From contig NZ_JALJXJ010000002.1 in the NCBI RefSeq assembly GCF_024170005.1, positions 124,001 to 188,000 of the forward strand: 64,000 nucleotides of DNA, read 5' to 3'. Under the pieces are notes generated by a model. The model had not been told where the DNA came from. It did no database searches and saw only the letters and a program-made list of their open reading frames with translations. Of the stretch, positions 20,395 to 29,972 are shown piece after piece. Made by a program: the position numbers and the translations under genes. The DNA comes from Azospirillum lipoferum. GTDB lineage: Bacteria > Pseudomonadota > Alphaproteobacteria > Azospirillales > Azospirillaceae. Every line of letters begins with the position of its first letter. The first letter of the stretch is position 1.

Positions 20395-21528
20395 TTAGGA
20401 AACCAGTCCCCGGAAGAAATCGACCACGCGCAATTGAACAAGGTCGTTCCACGTGGCGAAGACCATGAGCGTTAATACCAAGGCCAATCCAATTCGGAAA
20501 CCGTATTCTTGCGCTCGCGCTCCCAATGGCCGGCCGAGCAGCTTTTCGATCCCGTAAAAAAGCAGGTGCCCGCCATCCAGCATCGGCACCGGGAACAGAT
20601 TGATCAGCCCCAGATTGACCGACAGGAAGGTCATGAACCAAACCAGCGGATACCAGCCGGACTGCGCCACCTCGCCCGACATCTGGGCGATGCGCAGCGG
20701 TCCGCCCAATTCCTCCGTCCCGCGCGATCCCTGAACCATCTGGCCCAGCGCGGTGAAGGTTCCGGTGACCATGCCTGCGACTTCTCGTCCCGCCTGCCAG
20801 ACGGCGGTCAAGGGATCGTGGCGCATCATGCCGACGCTGCCGCGGCTGATCCCGAGCAGACCGATCTGATGGGCGTTACCGAGTCGGTCGGTGACGGTCT
20901 GGGAATCCGGCGTGGCGGTCAGGGTCATCACCCGGCCGTCTCGCTTCAGCTCGATCGCCAGCGGCTCGCCCGGACGGATCGAAACGATCTGGCGGATCTC
21001 CTCGAATCGCTGAACGCCGGTGCCGTCGACCGACAGGATCAGATCGCCCGGCTTGATGCCGGCGCGCTCCGCGGCACTGCCGGGCTGGATCCCGCCCACG
21101 TCCGGTGGGGTAAAGGACTGGCCGGCCGTCATGAACAGCAGAGCCAGAACGACGATGGAGAAGACGAAATTGGCGATCGGACCGGCCGCGACGATGGCCG
21201 CGCGTTGCCCCACCCGCTTGTGATGGAAGGAGACTGCCCGCTCCTCCGCCGACATGGCGGTCAGGTGGGCGCCGGGCGTGCTGGCCGGATCGGCGTCGCC
21301 GAACATCTTGACGTAACCGCCAAGCGGAAGCGCGCTGAATTTCCAGCGTGTTCCGGTGCGGTCGGTAAAGCCGAACAGCTCCGGTCCGAAGCCAATGGAG
21401 AAGGTTTCGATCCGCACGCCGTTGCGCCGCGCGACCAGATAGTGACCAAGCTCGTGCACGAAGACGAGCACGGTGAGGACCAACAAAAAGGCCAGCACCG
21501 AGGTCCAGAAACCGCCGATAACGTCCAT
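20395..21528 (-). CDS. rseP: Site-2 zinc metalloprotease RseP
   Basis: Intramembrane protease that cleaves anti-sigma factors in envelope-stress signalling and remnant signal peptides. The 377-residue protein has the zinc motif HELGH in its first membrane helix (about 25-29), a PDZ domain at about 130-210, and the third-ligand motif MLDGGHL near 317 in the C-terminal membrane part. Bacterial family members are 350-450 residues. It lies between dxr (36-base gap) and bamA, the standard order, which links envelope-stress proteolysis with outer-membrane assembly. Confidence 0.94.
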   Translation of the reverse strand: MDVIGGFWTSVLAFLLVLTVLVFVHELGHYLVARRNGVRIETFSIGFGPELFGFTDRTGTRWKFSALPLGGYVKMFGDADPASTPGAHLTAMSAEERAVSFHHKRVGQRAAIVAAGPIANFVFSIVVLALLFMTAGQSFTPPDVGGIQPGSAAERAGIKPGDLILSVDGTGVQRFEEIRQIVSIRPGEPLAIELKRDGRVMTLTATPDSQTVTDRLGNAHQIGLLGISRGSVGMMRHDPLTAVWQAGREVAGMVTGTFTALGQMVQGSRGTEELGGPLRIAQMSGEVAQSGWYPLVWFMTFLSVNLGLINLFPVPMLDGGHLLFYGIEKLLGRPLGARAQEYGFRIGLALVLTLMVFATWNDLVQLRVVDFFRGLVS

Positions 21529-21564
21529 ATCAACCCTTGCGCCTTCCAGCGCCTCGAACGCGGA

Positions 21565-22773
21565 TCATCGGCTGCCAACCGCCGTCGCACCGATGGCCGC
21601 AACGCGGCCGGCGGCATCCCGCCTCGCGTCCGCGTCGGCCTCCCGCACGGCGGCGAGATCGCGCAGCGGGCGGTGGGGCAACGCCGTCAACGTCTCCTCG
21701 ACGATCCTTTCGATGTCGAGAAAGCCGATCCGGCGGTCGAGAAACGCCTGAACGGCCACCTCGTTGGCGGCACTGAGTATAGTAGGAGCGCCCCCACCGC
21801 TTTGCAAGGCGGCCCGGGCCAGCCGAAGTGCCGGGAATCGCACGGGATCCGGCTCCTCGAAAGTCAGCGTCGCCGCCTTCACCAGATCCAGCCGCTCCGT
21901 CGGCGTGGCGATGCGGGCAGGCCAGCCGAGGGCATAGGCGATGGGTGTGCGCATGTCCGGCGTGCCGAGCTGCGCCAGGACCGAGCCGTCGACATACTCG
22001 ACCAGCGAGTGGATGACTGATTGCGGATGAACCAGGACGTCGATGCGCTCTTCCGGAATGCCGAAAAGGAAATGGGCTTCGATCAGTTCAAGCCCCTTGT
22101 TCATCATGGTGGCGCTGTCGACCGAGATTTTGGCGCCCATGTCCCAGGTCGGGTGGGCCACCGCCTGTTCCCGCGTTACCGCGGCCATGAAGGCGCGATC
22201 CCTGGTGCGGAAGGGGCCACCGGACGCAGTCAAGATCAGGCGGGCGACGCTGTCGGTGCGCTCGAAATCAAAGACCTGATAGATGGCAGAATGTTCGCTG
22301 TCGACCGGCAGCAGCGTGGCACCGTGAGCCTTGACCTCCTCCATCATGAGGGCGCCGGCGCAGACCAGCACCTCCTTGTTGGCGAAGGCGACGATGGCGC
22401 CGCGGCGGACGGCGGCGAGCGTCGGTTCCAGCCCGGCGGCGCCGACGATGGCGGCCATCACCCAGTCGGCTGGGCGCTCGGCGGCGGCGGCGACCGCTTC
22501 GGAACCGGCGGCGACCTCGATGCCGGTGCCGGAGAGAAGCTCCTTCAACTCGGCATAAGCAGCCGGATCGGCGACCACGGCCATCCGGGCCTTGAGTTGC
22601 CGGGCCTGCCGGGCCAGCAGAGCGACATTCCGGTTGGCGGTCAGCGCCTCCACCGGGAAACGCTCCGGATTGCGGGAGACGAGGTCCACGGTCTGCGTGC
22701 CGACCGAGCCCGTGGACCCGAGGATCGTCACGCTGCGCGGCGCATCCGCCACCGCTCCCGCTTTCACCACCAT
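21565..22773 (-). CDS. dxr: 1-deoxy-D-xylulose 5-phosphate reductoisomerase
   Basis: Second enzyme of the MEP isoprenoid pathway, making 2-C-methylerythritol 4-phosphate with NADPH. The 402-residue protein has the NADPH motif [11 protein letters not shown] at about 17-27, the metal-binding [11 protein letters not shown] near 155 and the S-x-x-x-M-N-K substrate loop (SATMMNKG) near 227. The chosen ATG (22773) lies inside the last codons of cdsA, overlapping by ten bases; the open frame upstream runs antisense-like through cdsA. It should be co-translated with cdsA and feeds isopentenyl units to UppS, encoded two genes upstream. Confidence 0.95.
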   Translation of the reverse strand: MVVKAGAVADAPRSVTILGSTGSVGTQTVDLVSRNPERFPVEALTANRNVALLARQARQLKARMAVVADPAAYAELKELLSGTGIEVAAGSEAVAAAAERPADWVMAAIVGAAGLEPTLAAVRRGAIVAFANKEVLVCAGALMMEEVKAHGATLLPVDSEHSAIYQVFDFERTDSVARLILTASGGPFRTRDRAFMAAVTREQAVAHPTWDMGAKISVDSATMMNKGLELIEAHFLFGIPEERIDVLVHPQSVIHSLVEYVDGSVLAQLGTPDMRTPIAYALGWPARIATPTERLDLVKAATLTFEEPDPVRFPALRLARAALQSGGGAPTILSAANEVAVQAFLDRRIGFLDIERIVEETLTALPHRPLRDLAAVREADADARRDAAGRVAAIGATAVGSR

Positions 22774-23642
22774 GACAGAACCGATCCAACGGCCGCGTGG
22801 AACAGGGCCAGCACCGGGGCCGCGGCCAGTAGCCCGTCGATGCGGTCGAGGATGCCGCCATGCCCGGGAATGAGCTGGCCACTGTCCTTCACATTGTAGC
22901 GCCGTTTGACCGCCGATTCGAACAGGTCGCCGGCCTGTCCGACCACCGCGGCGGCGGCTCCAACCATCAGGGCTATGTCCGGACGCGCCGCTCCGAAGGC
23001 GAGAGCCACCAGCCAGCCGAACAGAGCCGACGAGACCATGCCGCCAATCAGGCCTGCCCAGGTCTTCTTGGGGCTGATGCGGGGCGCCAGCTTCGGTCCG
23101 CCGATGCTGCGGCCGGCGGCATAGGCGCCGATGTCGGTAGCCCAAATGGCAAAGAGGATGAAGAGGAAAAGGGACAAGCCGGTGTCGGGAAGGTCACGAA
23201 GCCACAGCAGGCCGGCCATGCCGACCGCGACATAAAGCACGCCGAAGCCAAGCAGGCCGCGGTCGCTGCCTCCGCCGACGATGGCGGTCAGAACCGCAAA
23301 AGCAATTGCTGCGCCGGAAGCGGCGGCCGGGCCGGCGGCGATCTGCGCCATCAACGCAACGAGTATTCCGACGGTTGCCATAAGCCGGGCCGGCAGGCGG
23401 CGGGCGCTGGGGACGATATTGGTCCATTCGGAGACGGCAATCACCGACCCGAAGGCGATCAGGGCATGGAACACCCAGCCGCCGGCCCATACGGCACCCA
23501 ATACGACGGGTGCCATGACCAGGGCCGACAGGACGCGGACCTTGAGGTCCCCCGCCTTGGACGGTTTGGCCGGAGCCGGGAGGTCAGCGGGACCCGGCGG
23601 TGGTGGCGCCGAAGCGGCGTTCCCGTCGGTGGAACTCTTCAA
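22764..23642 (-). CDS. cdsA: Phosphatidate cytidylyltransferase
   Basis: Makes CDP-diacylglycerol from phosphatidate and CTP for phospholipid synthesis. The polytopic protein has about 292 residues, with the family signature near the C-terminus: [29 protein letters not shown] begins around 243 (K-D-x-x-x-x-I-P-G-H-G-G-x-x-D-R-x-D). No ATG lies near the N-terminus. The TTG at 23642 has GGAGG seven bases upstream and yields a start L-K-S-S-T-D, which is my choice; the gene would then overlap uppS by 59 bases. A Pro-rich soluble N-terminus of about 30 residues precedes the first membrane helix. Confidence 0.9.
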   Translation of the reverse strand: MKSSTDGNAASAPPPPGPADLPAPAKPSKAGDLKVRVLSALVMAPVVLGAVWAGGWVFHALIAFGSVIAVSEWTNIVPSARRLPARLMATVGILVALMAQIAAGPAAASGAAIAFAVLTAIVGGGSDRGLLGFGVLYVAVGMAGLLWLRDLPDTGLSLFLFILFAIWATDIGAYAAGRSIGGPKLAPRISPKKTWAGLIGGMVSSALFGWLVALAFGAARPDIALMVGAAAAVVGQAGDLFESAVKRRYNVKDSGQLIPGHGGILDRIDGLLAAAPVLALFHAAVGSVLSWW

Positions 23643-24324
23643 TCGCCGCCTCCAGGTCGCGCTTGGTGAAATCGGGCCAGAGCGTATCGACAAAGACCAA
23701 CTCGGCATAGGCCGCCTGCCACAGCAGGAAATTGCTGATCCGCTTCTCGCCGCTGGTGCGGATGATCAGGTCGGGGTCCGGGATGTCGGCCGTATAGAGC
23801 CGTGCCGACAGCGCATTCTCATCAATGGCCTCGGGCGACAGGCGGCCGGCCGCCACCTCTTCCGCCAGCCGGCGCGCGGCATGGACGATCTCCAACCGCG
23901 AGCCGTAGCTGAGCGCAACCACCAGGGTCATCACCCGATTGTCGCGGGTCAAATCCTCGGCATTGTCGATCAGCCGGTTGATGTCCTCGGACAGCCGGGT
24001 GCGGTCACCAATGACCCGCAGGCGGATGCCCCCGCGATGCAGTTCAGCGACCTCGCTGCGCAGGTAGAAGCGGAGCAGGCCCATCAGGTCGCTGATCTCC
24101 TCCTCCGGCCGGCGCCAGTTCTCCGAAGAGAAGCTGAAGATCGTCAGAGTGCCGATGCCAAGTTCGCGCGCCGCTTCCACGGTGCGGCGGACGGCGTCCA
24201 CGCCCTTCTTGTGACCGGCAGTGCGCGGCAGACCGCGCGCCTTGGCCCAGCGCCCGTTGCCATCCATGATGATGGCAACGTGCCCGGGGGCCGTGTTGGA
24301 CCGGTTGTCGTCCGCTTCGCGCAT
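23584..24324 (-). CDS. uppS: Undecaprenyl diphosphate synthase (cis-prenyltransferase)
   Basis: Extends farnesyl diphosphate to C55 undecaprenyl diphosphate, the lipid carrier for peptidoglycan and O-antigen. The 246-residue protein has HVAIIMDGNGRWAKARGLPR (catalytic Asp near 21), FSSENWRRP (about 67-75) and the C-terminal RTSGEKRISNFLLWQ motif (about 195-209). It follows frr after six bases and overlaps cdsA. Confidence 0.96.
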   Translation of the reverse strand: MREADDNRSNTAPGHVAIIMDGNGRWAKARGLPRTAGHKKGVDAVRRTVEAARELGIGTLTIFSFSSENWRRPEEEISDLMGLLRFYLRSEVAELHRGGIRLRVIGDRTRLSEDINRLIDNAEDLTRDNRVMTLVVALSYGSRLEIVHAARRLAEEVAAGRLSPEAIDENALSARLYTADIPDPDLIIRTSGEKRISNFLLWQAAYAELVFVDTLWPDFTKRDLEAAIEEFHRRERRFGATTAGSR

Positions 24325-24330
24325 TCCGGA

Positions 24331-24888
24331 TCAGACCTGCATGATTTCCTTTTCTTTTTGCGCAAGCGAGTCGTCGACCATCTTGATGTGCTGGTCGGTC
24401 AGGACCTGCACCTTGTCCGCCTGGACCTTGTGCTCGTCCTGGGTGATCTCGCTGGCCTTCTCAGCCTTCTTCAGGCCGTCCATGCCGTCACGACGGATGT
24501 TACGGATGGCGACACGGCACTGCTCGGCATATTTGTGGGCGACCTTCGCCAGTTCGGCGCGGCGCTCCTGCGTCAGGTCGGGCAGCGGCACACGGATGAC
24601 TTGGCCCTCGGCCTGCGGGTTCAGGCCCAGGCCGCTGTCGCGGATGGCCTTCTCGACCGCCTTGGTCATGCCGCGGTCCCACACCTGAACGGAGATCAGG
24701 CGCGGTTCCGGAACGGAGACGGTCGCAACCTCGCGCAGGTGCATGCGGCTGCCATAGGCCTCCACCATCACCGGTTCGAGCAGGTTGGACGAGGCGCGGC
24801 CGGTGCGCAGACCGCCCAATTCCTTGCGAAACGAGTCAAGCGCGCCTTCCATGCGGCGCTTCAGATCCGATAGGTCGGGCGCAGCCAC
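24331..24888 (-). CDS. frr: Ribosome recycling factor
   Basis: With EF-G, splits post-termination ribosomes. The 185-residue length is standard for the two-domain, L-shaped RRF. The family motifs LRTGRASSNLLEPV (about 26-39) and RDSGLGLNPQAEGQVIRVPLP (from about 86), and the helical C-terminus RRAELAKVAHKYAEQCRVAIRN (from about 112), are all clear. It starts four bases after pyrH, so the two are coupled; it lies in the translation half of the cluster. Confidence 0.96.
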   Translation of the reverse strand: MAAPDLSDLKRRMEGALDSFRKELGGLRTGRASSNLLEPVMVEAYGSRMHLREVATVSVPEPRLISVQVWDRGMTKAVEKAIRDSGLGLNPQAEGQVIRVPLPDLTQERRAELAKVAHKYAEQCRVAIRNIRRDGMDGLKKAEKASEITQDEHKVQADKVQVLTDQHIKMVDDSLAQKEKEIMQV

Positions 24889-24892
24889 GGGC

Positions 24893-25648
24893 CTACTCCC
24901 TTTCTTCCGTTATGATGGTGTGCTTGCCACGGCCCTGCATCACTTCGGCGAAGGCGCCGGGCGTGTGGATCGAGAAAACCAGGATGGGAATGTGGTTCTC
25001 GCGCGACAGCGCGATCGCCGAAGCGTCCATCACCTGCAGCTCCTTGGTCAGGACATCCATGTAGGTGAGGCGTTCGTAATGCTCGGCCGTCGGATCCTTC
25101 TTCGGATCGGCGGTATAGACCCCGTCGACCTGCGTCCCCTTCAGCAGACCGTCACAGCCCATCTCCGAGGCGCGCAGCGCCGCGGCGGTGTCGGTGGTGA
25201 AGAAGGGGTTGCCGGTGCCGGCGGCGAAGATCACCACCCGGCCTTTTTCCATGTGACGGACGGCGCGGCGCCGGATATAGGGCTCGCAGACCGTCGACAT
25301 GGGAATGGCAGACTGCACCCGCGTGCTGACCCCCATCCGTTCGAGCGCACTCTGCATCGAGAGCGCGTTCATCACGGTGGCGAGCATGCCGATATAGTCG
25401 GCCGAGGCACGCTCCATGCCGCTCGCCGCACCCTTCACACCCCGGAAGATGTTCCCCCCGCCGATGACCAGACAGACCTGGACGCCGAGCCCGATGACCG
25501 CCTTCACCTCGCTGGCGATGCGGTTGACCATCTCCGGGTCCAGGCCATAGTCGCGCTGACCCATCAGCGCTTCGCCCGACACCTTGAGGAGGACGCGCTT
25601 GTAGCGGACGCCCTCGGCCGGTGCGGTGGTCCCGGTGGCTTCGACCAT
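24893..25648 (-). CDS. pyrH: Uridylate kinase
   Basis: Phosphorylates UMP to UDP; the bacterial hexameric type regulated by GTP and UTP. The 251-residue protein shows [15 protein letters not shown] (about residues 15-29), the nucleotide loop [10 protein letters not shown] (about 64-73) and the C-terminal FSIHTPGAF. The frame is open upstream to 25795, overlapping tsf, but the ATG at 25648 gives the family start. The gap to tsf is 67 bases. Confidence 0.95.
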   Translation of the reverse strand: MVEATGTTAPAEGVRYKRVLLKVSGEALMGQRDYGLDPEMVNRIASEVKAVIGLGVQVCLVIGGGNIFRGVKGAASGMERASADYIGMLATVMNALSMQSALERMGVSTRVQSAIPMSTVCEPYIRRRAVRHMEKGRVVIFAAGTGNPFFTTDTAAALRASEMGCDGLLKGTQVDGVYTADPKKDPTAEHYERLTYMDVLTKELQVMDASAIALSRENHIPILVFSIHTPGAFAEVMQGRGKHTIITEERE

Positions 25649-25715
25649 GGGGGGAACGCTCCCTTGCTGTTTCAGAATGCGGCGGACGGACCTTAAGCGT
25701 TCGACCTTGCCGGTC

Positions 25716-26648
25716 TCAGCCCTGACCGCTGGCGGCGGCGGCGACTTCGGCGGCGAAGTCCGACTGGGCCTTCTCGATGCCCTCGCCCAGCGCAAAGCGG
25801 GTGAAGGCCGTGACCTTGACCGGAGCGCCGATGTCCTTGGCAGCGTTCTCCACCACCTTGCGGACCTTGGTCTCGCCGTCGATCACATAGGTCTGCTCCA
25901 GCAGGCAGACTTCCTCGTAGTACTTGCGGACGCGGCCTTCGACCATCTTCTCGATGATGTTCTCCGGCTTGCCCGAAGCACGGGCCTGCTCAGCCAGCAC
26001 GTTGCGCTCGCGCTCCAGCGACGAGCTGTCGACGTCGGCGATGTCCAGCGCGTCCGGACGGGCGGCGGCGATGTGCATGGCGATCTGCTTGCCGAGGTCG
26101 GCCAGCTTGCCGGCGTCGCCGGTCGACTCCAGGGCGACCAGAACGCCGATCTTGCCCAGACCCGGCGCGATGGCCGAGTGGACGTAGCTCACGACCACGC
26201 CGGCCGGAACCGACAGGGTGACGCTGCGGCGCAGGTTCATGTTCTCGCCGACGGTGGCGATCAGGCTGGTCAGCTCGTCCTGGGCGGTGTGCGAGGTGCC
26301 CGGATAGGCGGCGGCCTTCAGGGCCTCGACGTCGCCACCGGTGGCCAGGGCCAGCTCGGCGGACTTGGCGGCGAAAGCCTGGAACTTGTCGTTGCGGGCG
26401 ACGAAATCGGTCTCGGCGTTCACCTCGACGACGGCACCCTTGGTACCGGCGGTGGCGACGGCGACCAGACCCTCGGCGGCGACGCGGCCCGACTTCTTGG
26501 CGGCGGCGGCGAGGCCCTTCTTGCGCAGCCAGTCGACGGCGCCCTCGAGGTCGCCCTGCGTCTCGTTCAGCGCCTTCTTGCAGTCCATCATGCCCGCGCC
26601 GGTCTTCTCGCGCAGTTCCTTGACGAGCGAGGCGGTAATCTCGGCCAT
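25716..26648 (-). CDS. tsf: Elongation factor Ts
   Basis: Nucleotide exchange factor for EF-Tu. The 310-residue protein begins with the UBA-like N-domain [19 protein letters not shown] (about 9-27), then the core signature A-E-T-D-F-V-A-R-N (about 78-86), and the dimerisation/C-terminal part ending in a typical helical tail. The ATG at 26648 gives the family start; seven upstream codons were rejected. It lies downstream of rpsB, separated by a strong terminator that should keep tsf levels below rpsB or reflect a second promoter. Confidence 0.96.
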   Translation of the reverse strand: MAEITASLVKELREKTGAGMMDCKKALNETQGDLEGAVDWLRKKGLAAAAKKSGRVAAEGLVAVATAGTKGAVVEVNAETDFVARNDKFQAFAAKSAELALATGGDVEALKAAAYPGTSHTAQDELTSLIATVGENMNLRRSVTLSVPAGVVVSYVHSAIAPGLGKIGVLVALESTGDAGKLADLGKQIAMHIAAARPDALDIADVDSSSLERERNVLAEQARASGKPENIIEKMVEGRVRKYYEEVCLLEQTYVIDGETKVRKVVENAAKDIGAPVKVTAFTRFALGEGIEKAQSDFAAEVAAAASGQG

Positions 26649-26725
26649 GTTGCGCCCTCTTCCTTCCAAGCGATCCGGCAGGCGGATCGGATTGAGTCAC
26701 AAAGTCAAAACGGGTGGCAACCCAT

Positions 26726-26766
26726 AAAAAAGGCAGCCGGGCCATAGGTCATAAGGCCCGGCTGCC
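26726..26766 (-). terminator. Rho-independent terminator between rpsB and tsf
   Basis: On the minus strand: a perfect 12-bp stem, GGCAGCCGGGCC with GGCCCGGCTGCC, an 11-base loop, then six T. It begins 15 bases past the rpsB stop and 77 bases before the tsf start. A terminator between these two genes is a classic point of differential expression. Confidence 0.85.
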
Positions 26767-26781
26767 CTTGAACCGTCAGGG

Positions 26782-27561
26782 TCAGGCCTGGGCGGTCTCG
26801 GCGGTCTCTTCCTCCGGCAGCTGCTCGGCCGGGGCATCCTCGGCGGCGCCGACGTCGATGCCGGCGGCGCTCATCTCGGCCTGCAGGCCGTCAAGCACGG
26901 CGCCGACCGTCAGATCGCAGTACATCTCGATGGCGCGCAGGGCGTCGTCGTTGCCGGGAATCGGGAAGGCCACGCCGTCCGGATCAGAGTTGCTGTCGAG
27001 GACCGCGATGACCGGGATGCCCAGCTTGTTGGCTTCCTTGACCGCGATCGACTCCTTGTTGGTGTCGATGATGAAGATGACGTCCGGCAGGCCGCCCATC
27101 TCCTTGATGCCGCCCAGCGCACGCTCCAGCTTGTCGCGCTCGCGGGTCAGTTCCAGCACTTCGCGCTTGGTCAGGCCCGAGGTGTCGCCCGAGAGGCGCT
27201 CTTCCATCTCGCGCAGACGCTTGATCGACTGGGAGATCGTCTTCCAGTTGGTCAGCATGCCGCCGAGCCAGCGGTGGTTGACGTAGTACTGGCCGCACTT
27301 GGCAGCAGCCTCGGCGATGCGCTCCTGGGCCTGGCGCTTGGTGCCGACGAACAGGACGCGGCCACCACCGGCGACGACGTCACGCACGGCCTGGAGGGCG
27401 CGGTGCAGCATCGGGACGGTCTGCTCGAGGTCGATGATGTGCACGCCGTTGCGGACGCCGAAGATGTACTGGTTCATCTTCGGGTTCCAGCGGCGGGTAT
27501 GGTGACCGAAGTGGACACCGGCTTCCAGCAGCTGGCGCATGGTGAAGGTGGGCATGGTCAT
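26782..27561 (-). CDS. rpsB: 30S ribosomal protein S2
   Basis: Small-subunit ribosomal protein that joins late and contacts S1. The 259-residue protein has [19 protein letters not shown] (about 11-29), [10 protein letters not shown] (about 68-77), [10 protein letters not shown] (about 95-104) and IDTNKE (about 155-160). The C-terminus carries an acidic, Glu/Ala-rich tail of about 25 residues beyond the core. The ATG at 27561 follows AAAGGGA; the open frame upstream is the leader, not protein. Confidence 0.96.
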   Translation of the reverse strand: MTMPTFTMRQLLEAGVHFGHHTRRWNPKMNQYIFGVRNGVHIIDLEQTVPMLHRALQAVRDVVAGGGRVLFVGTKRQAQERIAEAAAKCGQYYVNHRWLGGMLTNWKTISQSIKRLREMEERLSGDTSGLTKREVLELTRERDKLERALGGIKEMGGLPDVIFIIDTNKESIAVKEANKLGIPVIAVLDSNSDPDGVAFPIPGNDDALRAIEMYCDLTVGAVLDGLQAEMSAAGIDVGAAEDAPAEQLPEEETAETAQA

Positions 27562-27702
27562 GTGGAAAAAATCCCTTTTTCCGGTTGCTCCGCCGCGGGC
27601 ATTGTCGAGTGCGCATGGAGTCCATGGCTCAAGACACCGGATCGGGCCATCGGGGTAAAGCCGAGGGTCCGCCAGCCCGCGTGAGGTTTTGACGACGGCG
27701 CT

Positions 27703-27731
27703 TACATAGCCCCGCACGCGCATGTTGACAA
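27703..27731 (-). promoter_or_regulatory. Candidate rpsB promoter
   Basis: On the minus strand TTGTCA (5 of 6 to -35 consensus, at 27726-27731), a 17-base spacer and TATGTA (27703-27708, a weak -10). It would give an rpsB leader of about 140 bases, a length compatible with S2 autoregulation, which is known in other bacteria. Prediction only. Confidence 0.35.
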
Positions 27732-27733
27732 GG

Positions 27734-27770
27734 AAAAAGGCCACCCGGACCTGCGTCCGGATGGCCTTTT
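27734..27770 (-). terminator. Terminator downstream of aspS
   Basis: A GGCCA-x-CCGGAC stem with one mismatch pairs with GTCCGG-x-TGGCC around a 4-base loop. It is flanked by A and T runs on both sides, so it can act in either direction. It starts 32 bases after the aspS stop and lies just before the predicted rpsB promoter. Confidence 0.8.
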
Positions 27771-27802
27771 CACCAATTCGCAAAAGACCTGTCGTTTGAC
27801 CT

Positions 27803-29629
27803 TTACGCCTGCGGCGCGGACGGGGCCGCCACCTTCGGCTTCGGCAGGTCGAGCTTCAGGTGCAGTTCCCGCAGACGGGCGGTGTCGACCGGCGCCGGGG
27901 CCTGCATCAGCAGATCTTCGGCCCGCTGGTTCAGCGGGAAGGCGATGACCTCGCGGATGTTCGGCTCGTCGGCCAGCAGCATGACGATGCGGTCGATGCC
28001 CGGGGCCGAGCCGCCGTGCGGCGGGGCGCCCAGCTTGAACGCGCTCAACATGCCGCCGAATCGGGCTTCCAGCTCCTCCGGCGGATAGCCGGCGATCTCG
28101 AAGGCCTTGTACATCACTTCCGGCAGATGGTTGCGGATGGCACCGGACGACAGCTCCACGCCATTGCAGACGATGTCGTACTGGTAGGCCTTGATGTCGA
28201 GCGGGTTCATGGTTTCCAGAGCCTTCAGGCCGCCCTGGGGCATGGAGAACGGGTTATGGCTGAAGATGACCTTGTTGGTCTCTTCATCCAGCTCGTACAT
28301 CGGGAAGTCGACGATCCAGCAGAAGCGGAATGCGTTCTTCTCGATCAGGTCCAGCTCCTCGCCGATGCGGGTGCGGGCGAAGCCGGCCAGCTTGGCCGCC
28401 GGGCCGGGCTGGTCGCAGACGAAGAAGATCGCATCGCCGTCCTCGAGACCGGCCAGCTCGCGCAGGGCGGCCTGGGCAGCCTCCGGCACGAACTTGGCGA
28501 TCGGACCCTTGCCGCCGCCGGCTTCCATGACGATGTAGCCGAGGCCGGGAGCGCCGAGCCCGCGGGCCCAGTCGTTCAGCTTGTCGAAGAAGCTGCGCGG
28601 GCGGTCCGAGACCTTCGGCGCGCGGATGGCGCGGACGACACCGCCCTTCTCAAGCGTCTGCTTGAAGGCGCGGAATTCGACGTCGTCGCGCTTGAATACC
28701 TCGGTCACGTCGGTGATGACCAGCGGGTTGCGCAGGTCCGGCTTGTCGTTGCCGTATTTCAGCATCGATTCGGCGTAGGAGATGCGGCGGAATGGCAGCC
28801 CGTCGATGGCCGGCTTCGAGTCGCGGCGGAAACCGCCGAACTCGTCGAAGATGCCGTGCAGCACCGGCTCGATGGCGGCGAAGACGTCCTCCTGGGTGAC
28901 GAAGGACATCTCGAAGTCGAGCTGGTAGAACTCGCCCGGGCTGCGGTCGGCGCGGGCGTCCTCGTCGCGGAAGCAGGGGGCGATCTGGAAGTAGCGGTCG
29001 AAACCGGCGACCATCAGCAGCTGCTTGAACTGCTGCGGCGCCTGCGGCAGGGCGTAGAACTTGCCGGGATGGTTGCGGCTGGGCACCAGATAATCACGCG
29101 CGCCTTCGGGCGAGGAGGCGGTGAGGATCGGTGTCTGGAACTCGGTGAAGCCCTGGTCGATCATGCGGCGGCGCGCCGAGGCGATCACGCGCGACCGCAG
29201 CATGATGTTCTCGTGAATGCGCTCGCGGCGCAGGTCGAGGAAGCGGTAGCGCAGGCGCACATCCTCGCCGGCATCGGTGTCCTGGTTGACCTGCAGCGGG
29301 ATCTGCTCCGCCTCGCCTTCGACGGCCAGTTCGGCGATCTGCAGTTCGATGCGGCCGGTGGGCAGCTTGTCGTTGATGGTCTCGGCCGTGCGCTTCACCA
29401 CCTTGCCGGTGACGGTGATGACCGATTCCAGCTTCAGCCGGTTCGCGACCTCGAAGGCCGGGTTGGAGGTATCGACCACGCACTGCGTCAGGCCGTAATG
29501 GTCGCGCAGGTCGATGAACAGCAGCTGTCCATGGTCGCGCTTCCGGTTCATCCAGCCCGACAGGCGGACGGTTTCACCGGCATTCTCTTCACGAAGCTGG
29601 CCGCAGGTGTGCGTGCGGTAGGGGTGCAT
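27803..29629 (-). CDS. aspS: Aspartyl-tRNA synthetase
   Basis: Class II synthetase charging tRNA-Asp. The 608-residue bacterial form has the OB-fold anticodon domain (about 1-110, with [20 protein letters not shown]), the catalytic core with motif 2 ([10 protein letters not shown] near 218), a GAD insertion at about 310-420 and motif 3 (GIDRIVMLL near 540). The frame is open 58 codons upstream of the chosen ATG (29629), but [10 protein letters not shown] is the family start. It is divergent from rnd across a 343-base region. Whether it is tRNA-Asn discriminating cannot be read by eye. Confidence 0.95.
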   Translation of the reverse strand: MHPYRTHTCGQLREENAGETVRLSGWMNRKRDHGQLLFIDLRDHYGLTQCVVDTSNPAFEVANRLKLESVITVTGKVVKRTAETINDKLPTGRIELQIAELAVEGEAEQIPLQVNQDTDAGEDVRLRYRFLDLRRERIHENIMLRSRVIASARRRMIDQGFTEFQTPILTASSPEGARDYLVPSRNHPGKFYALPQAPQQFKQLLMVAGFDRYFQIAPCFRDEDARADRSPGEFYQLDFEMSFVTQEDVFAAIEPVLHGIFDEFGGFRRDSKPAIDGLPFRRISYAESMLKYGNDKPDLRNPLVITDVTEVFKRDDVEFRAFKQTLEKGGVVRAIRAPKVSDRPRSFFDKLNDWARGLGAPGLGYIVMEAGGGKGPIAKFVPEAAQAALRELAGLEDGDAIFFVCDQPGPAAKLAGFARTRIGEELDLIEKNAFRFCWIVDFPMYELDEETNKVIFSHNPFSMPQGGLKALETMNPLDIKAYQYDIVCNGVELSSGAIRNHLPEVMYKAFEIAGYPPEELEARFGGMLSAFKLGAPPHGGSAPGIDRIVMLLADEPNIREVIAFPLNQRAEDLLMQAPAPVDTARLRELHLKLDLPKPKVAAPSAPQA

Positions 29630-29972
29630 GGGTCGAAACACCTTGAAAAGGGCGGATTCCGGCGGAAAAAGCGGTCCGACACACCACACCGGACGCGCGC
29701 GAAAGTCAAGCCGCGATAGGGCGGAGCACTGCACCGCAGCGGCCGGAATGAGACGTCTGGAACAGTATGAAACATCCGGCACCTCCCTGTTCAACTGTTC
29801 CATCCGGCGCTGTGCCGGTCGTTGGACCCAAGTTTAACACCGTGGGAACCGCAGGATAAGCGGAACGGGAAAATCGGGCCGCATGCCGGTCTACCCCGTC
29901 CTTTTCGAACGCGCATCGGCTTCGCGCGTCGGCGGACTTTCAAGCACCCGTTCGGTCGTGTATGAAGCAACC
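29630..29972. other. aspS-rnd divergent control region
   Basis: 343 bases without a gene. It contains a 9-bp perfect inverted repeat, TGGAACAGT at 29758-29766 and ACTGTTCCA at 29794-29802, 27 bases apart, with a repeated CATCCGGC next to each arm. This could be an operator pair or a weak hairpin. The plus-strand frame is open through the last 90 bases before rnd, but codon 1 of rnd is better placed at 29973. Confidence 0.5.
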
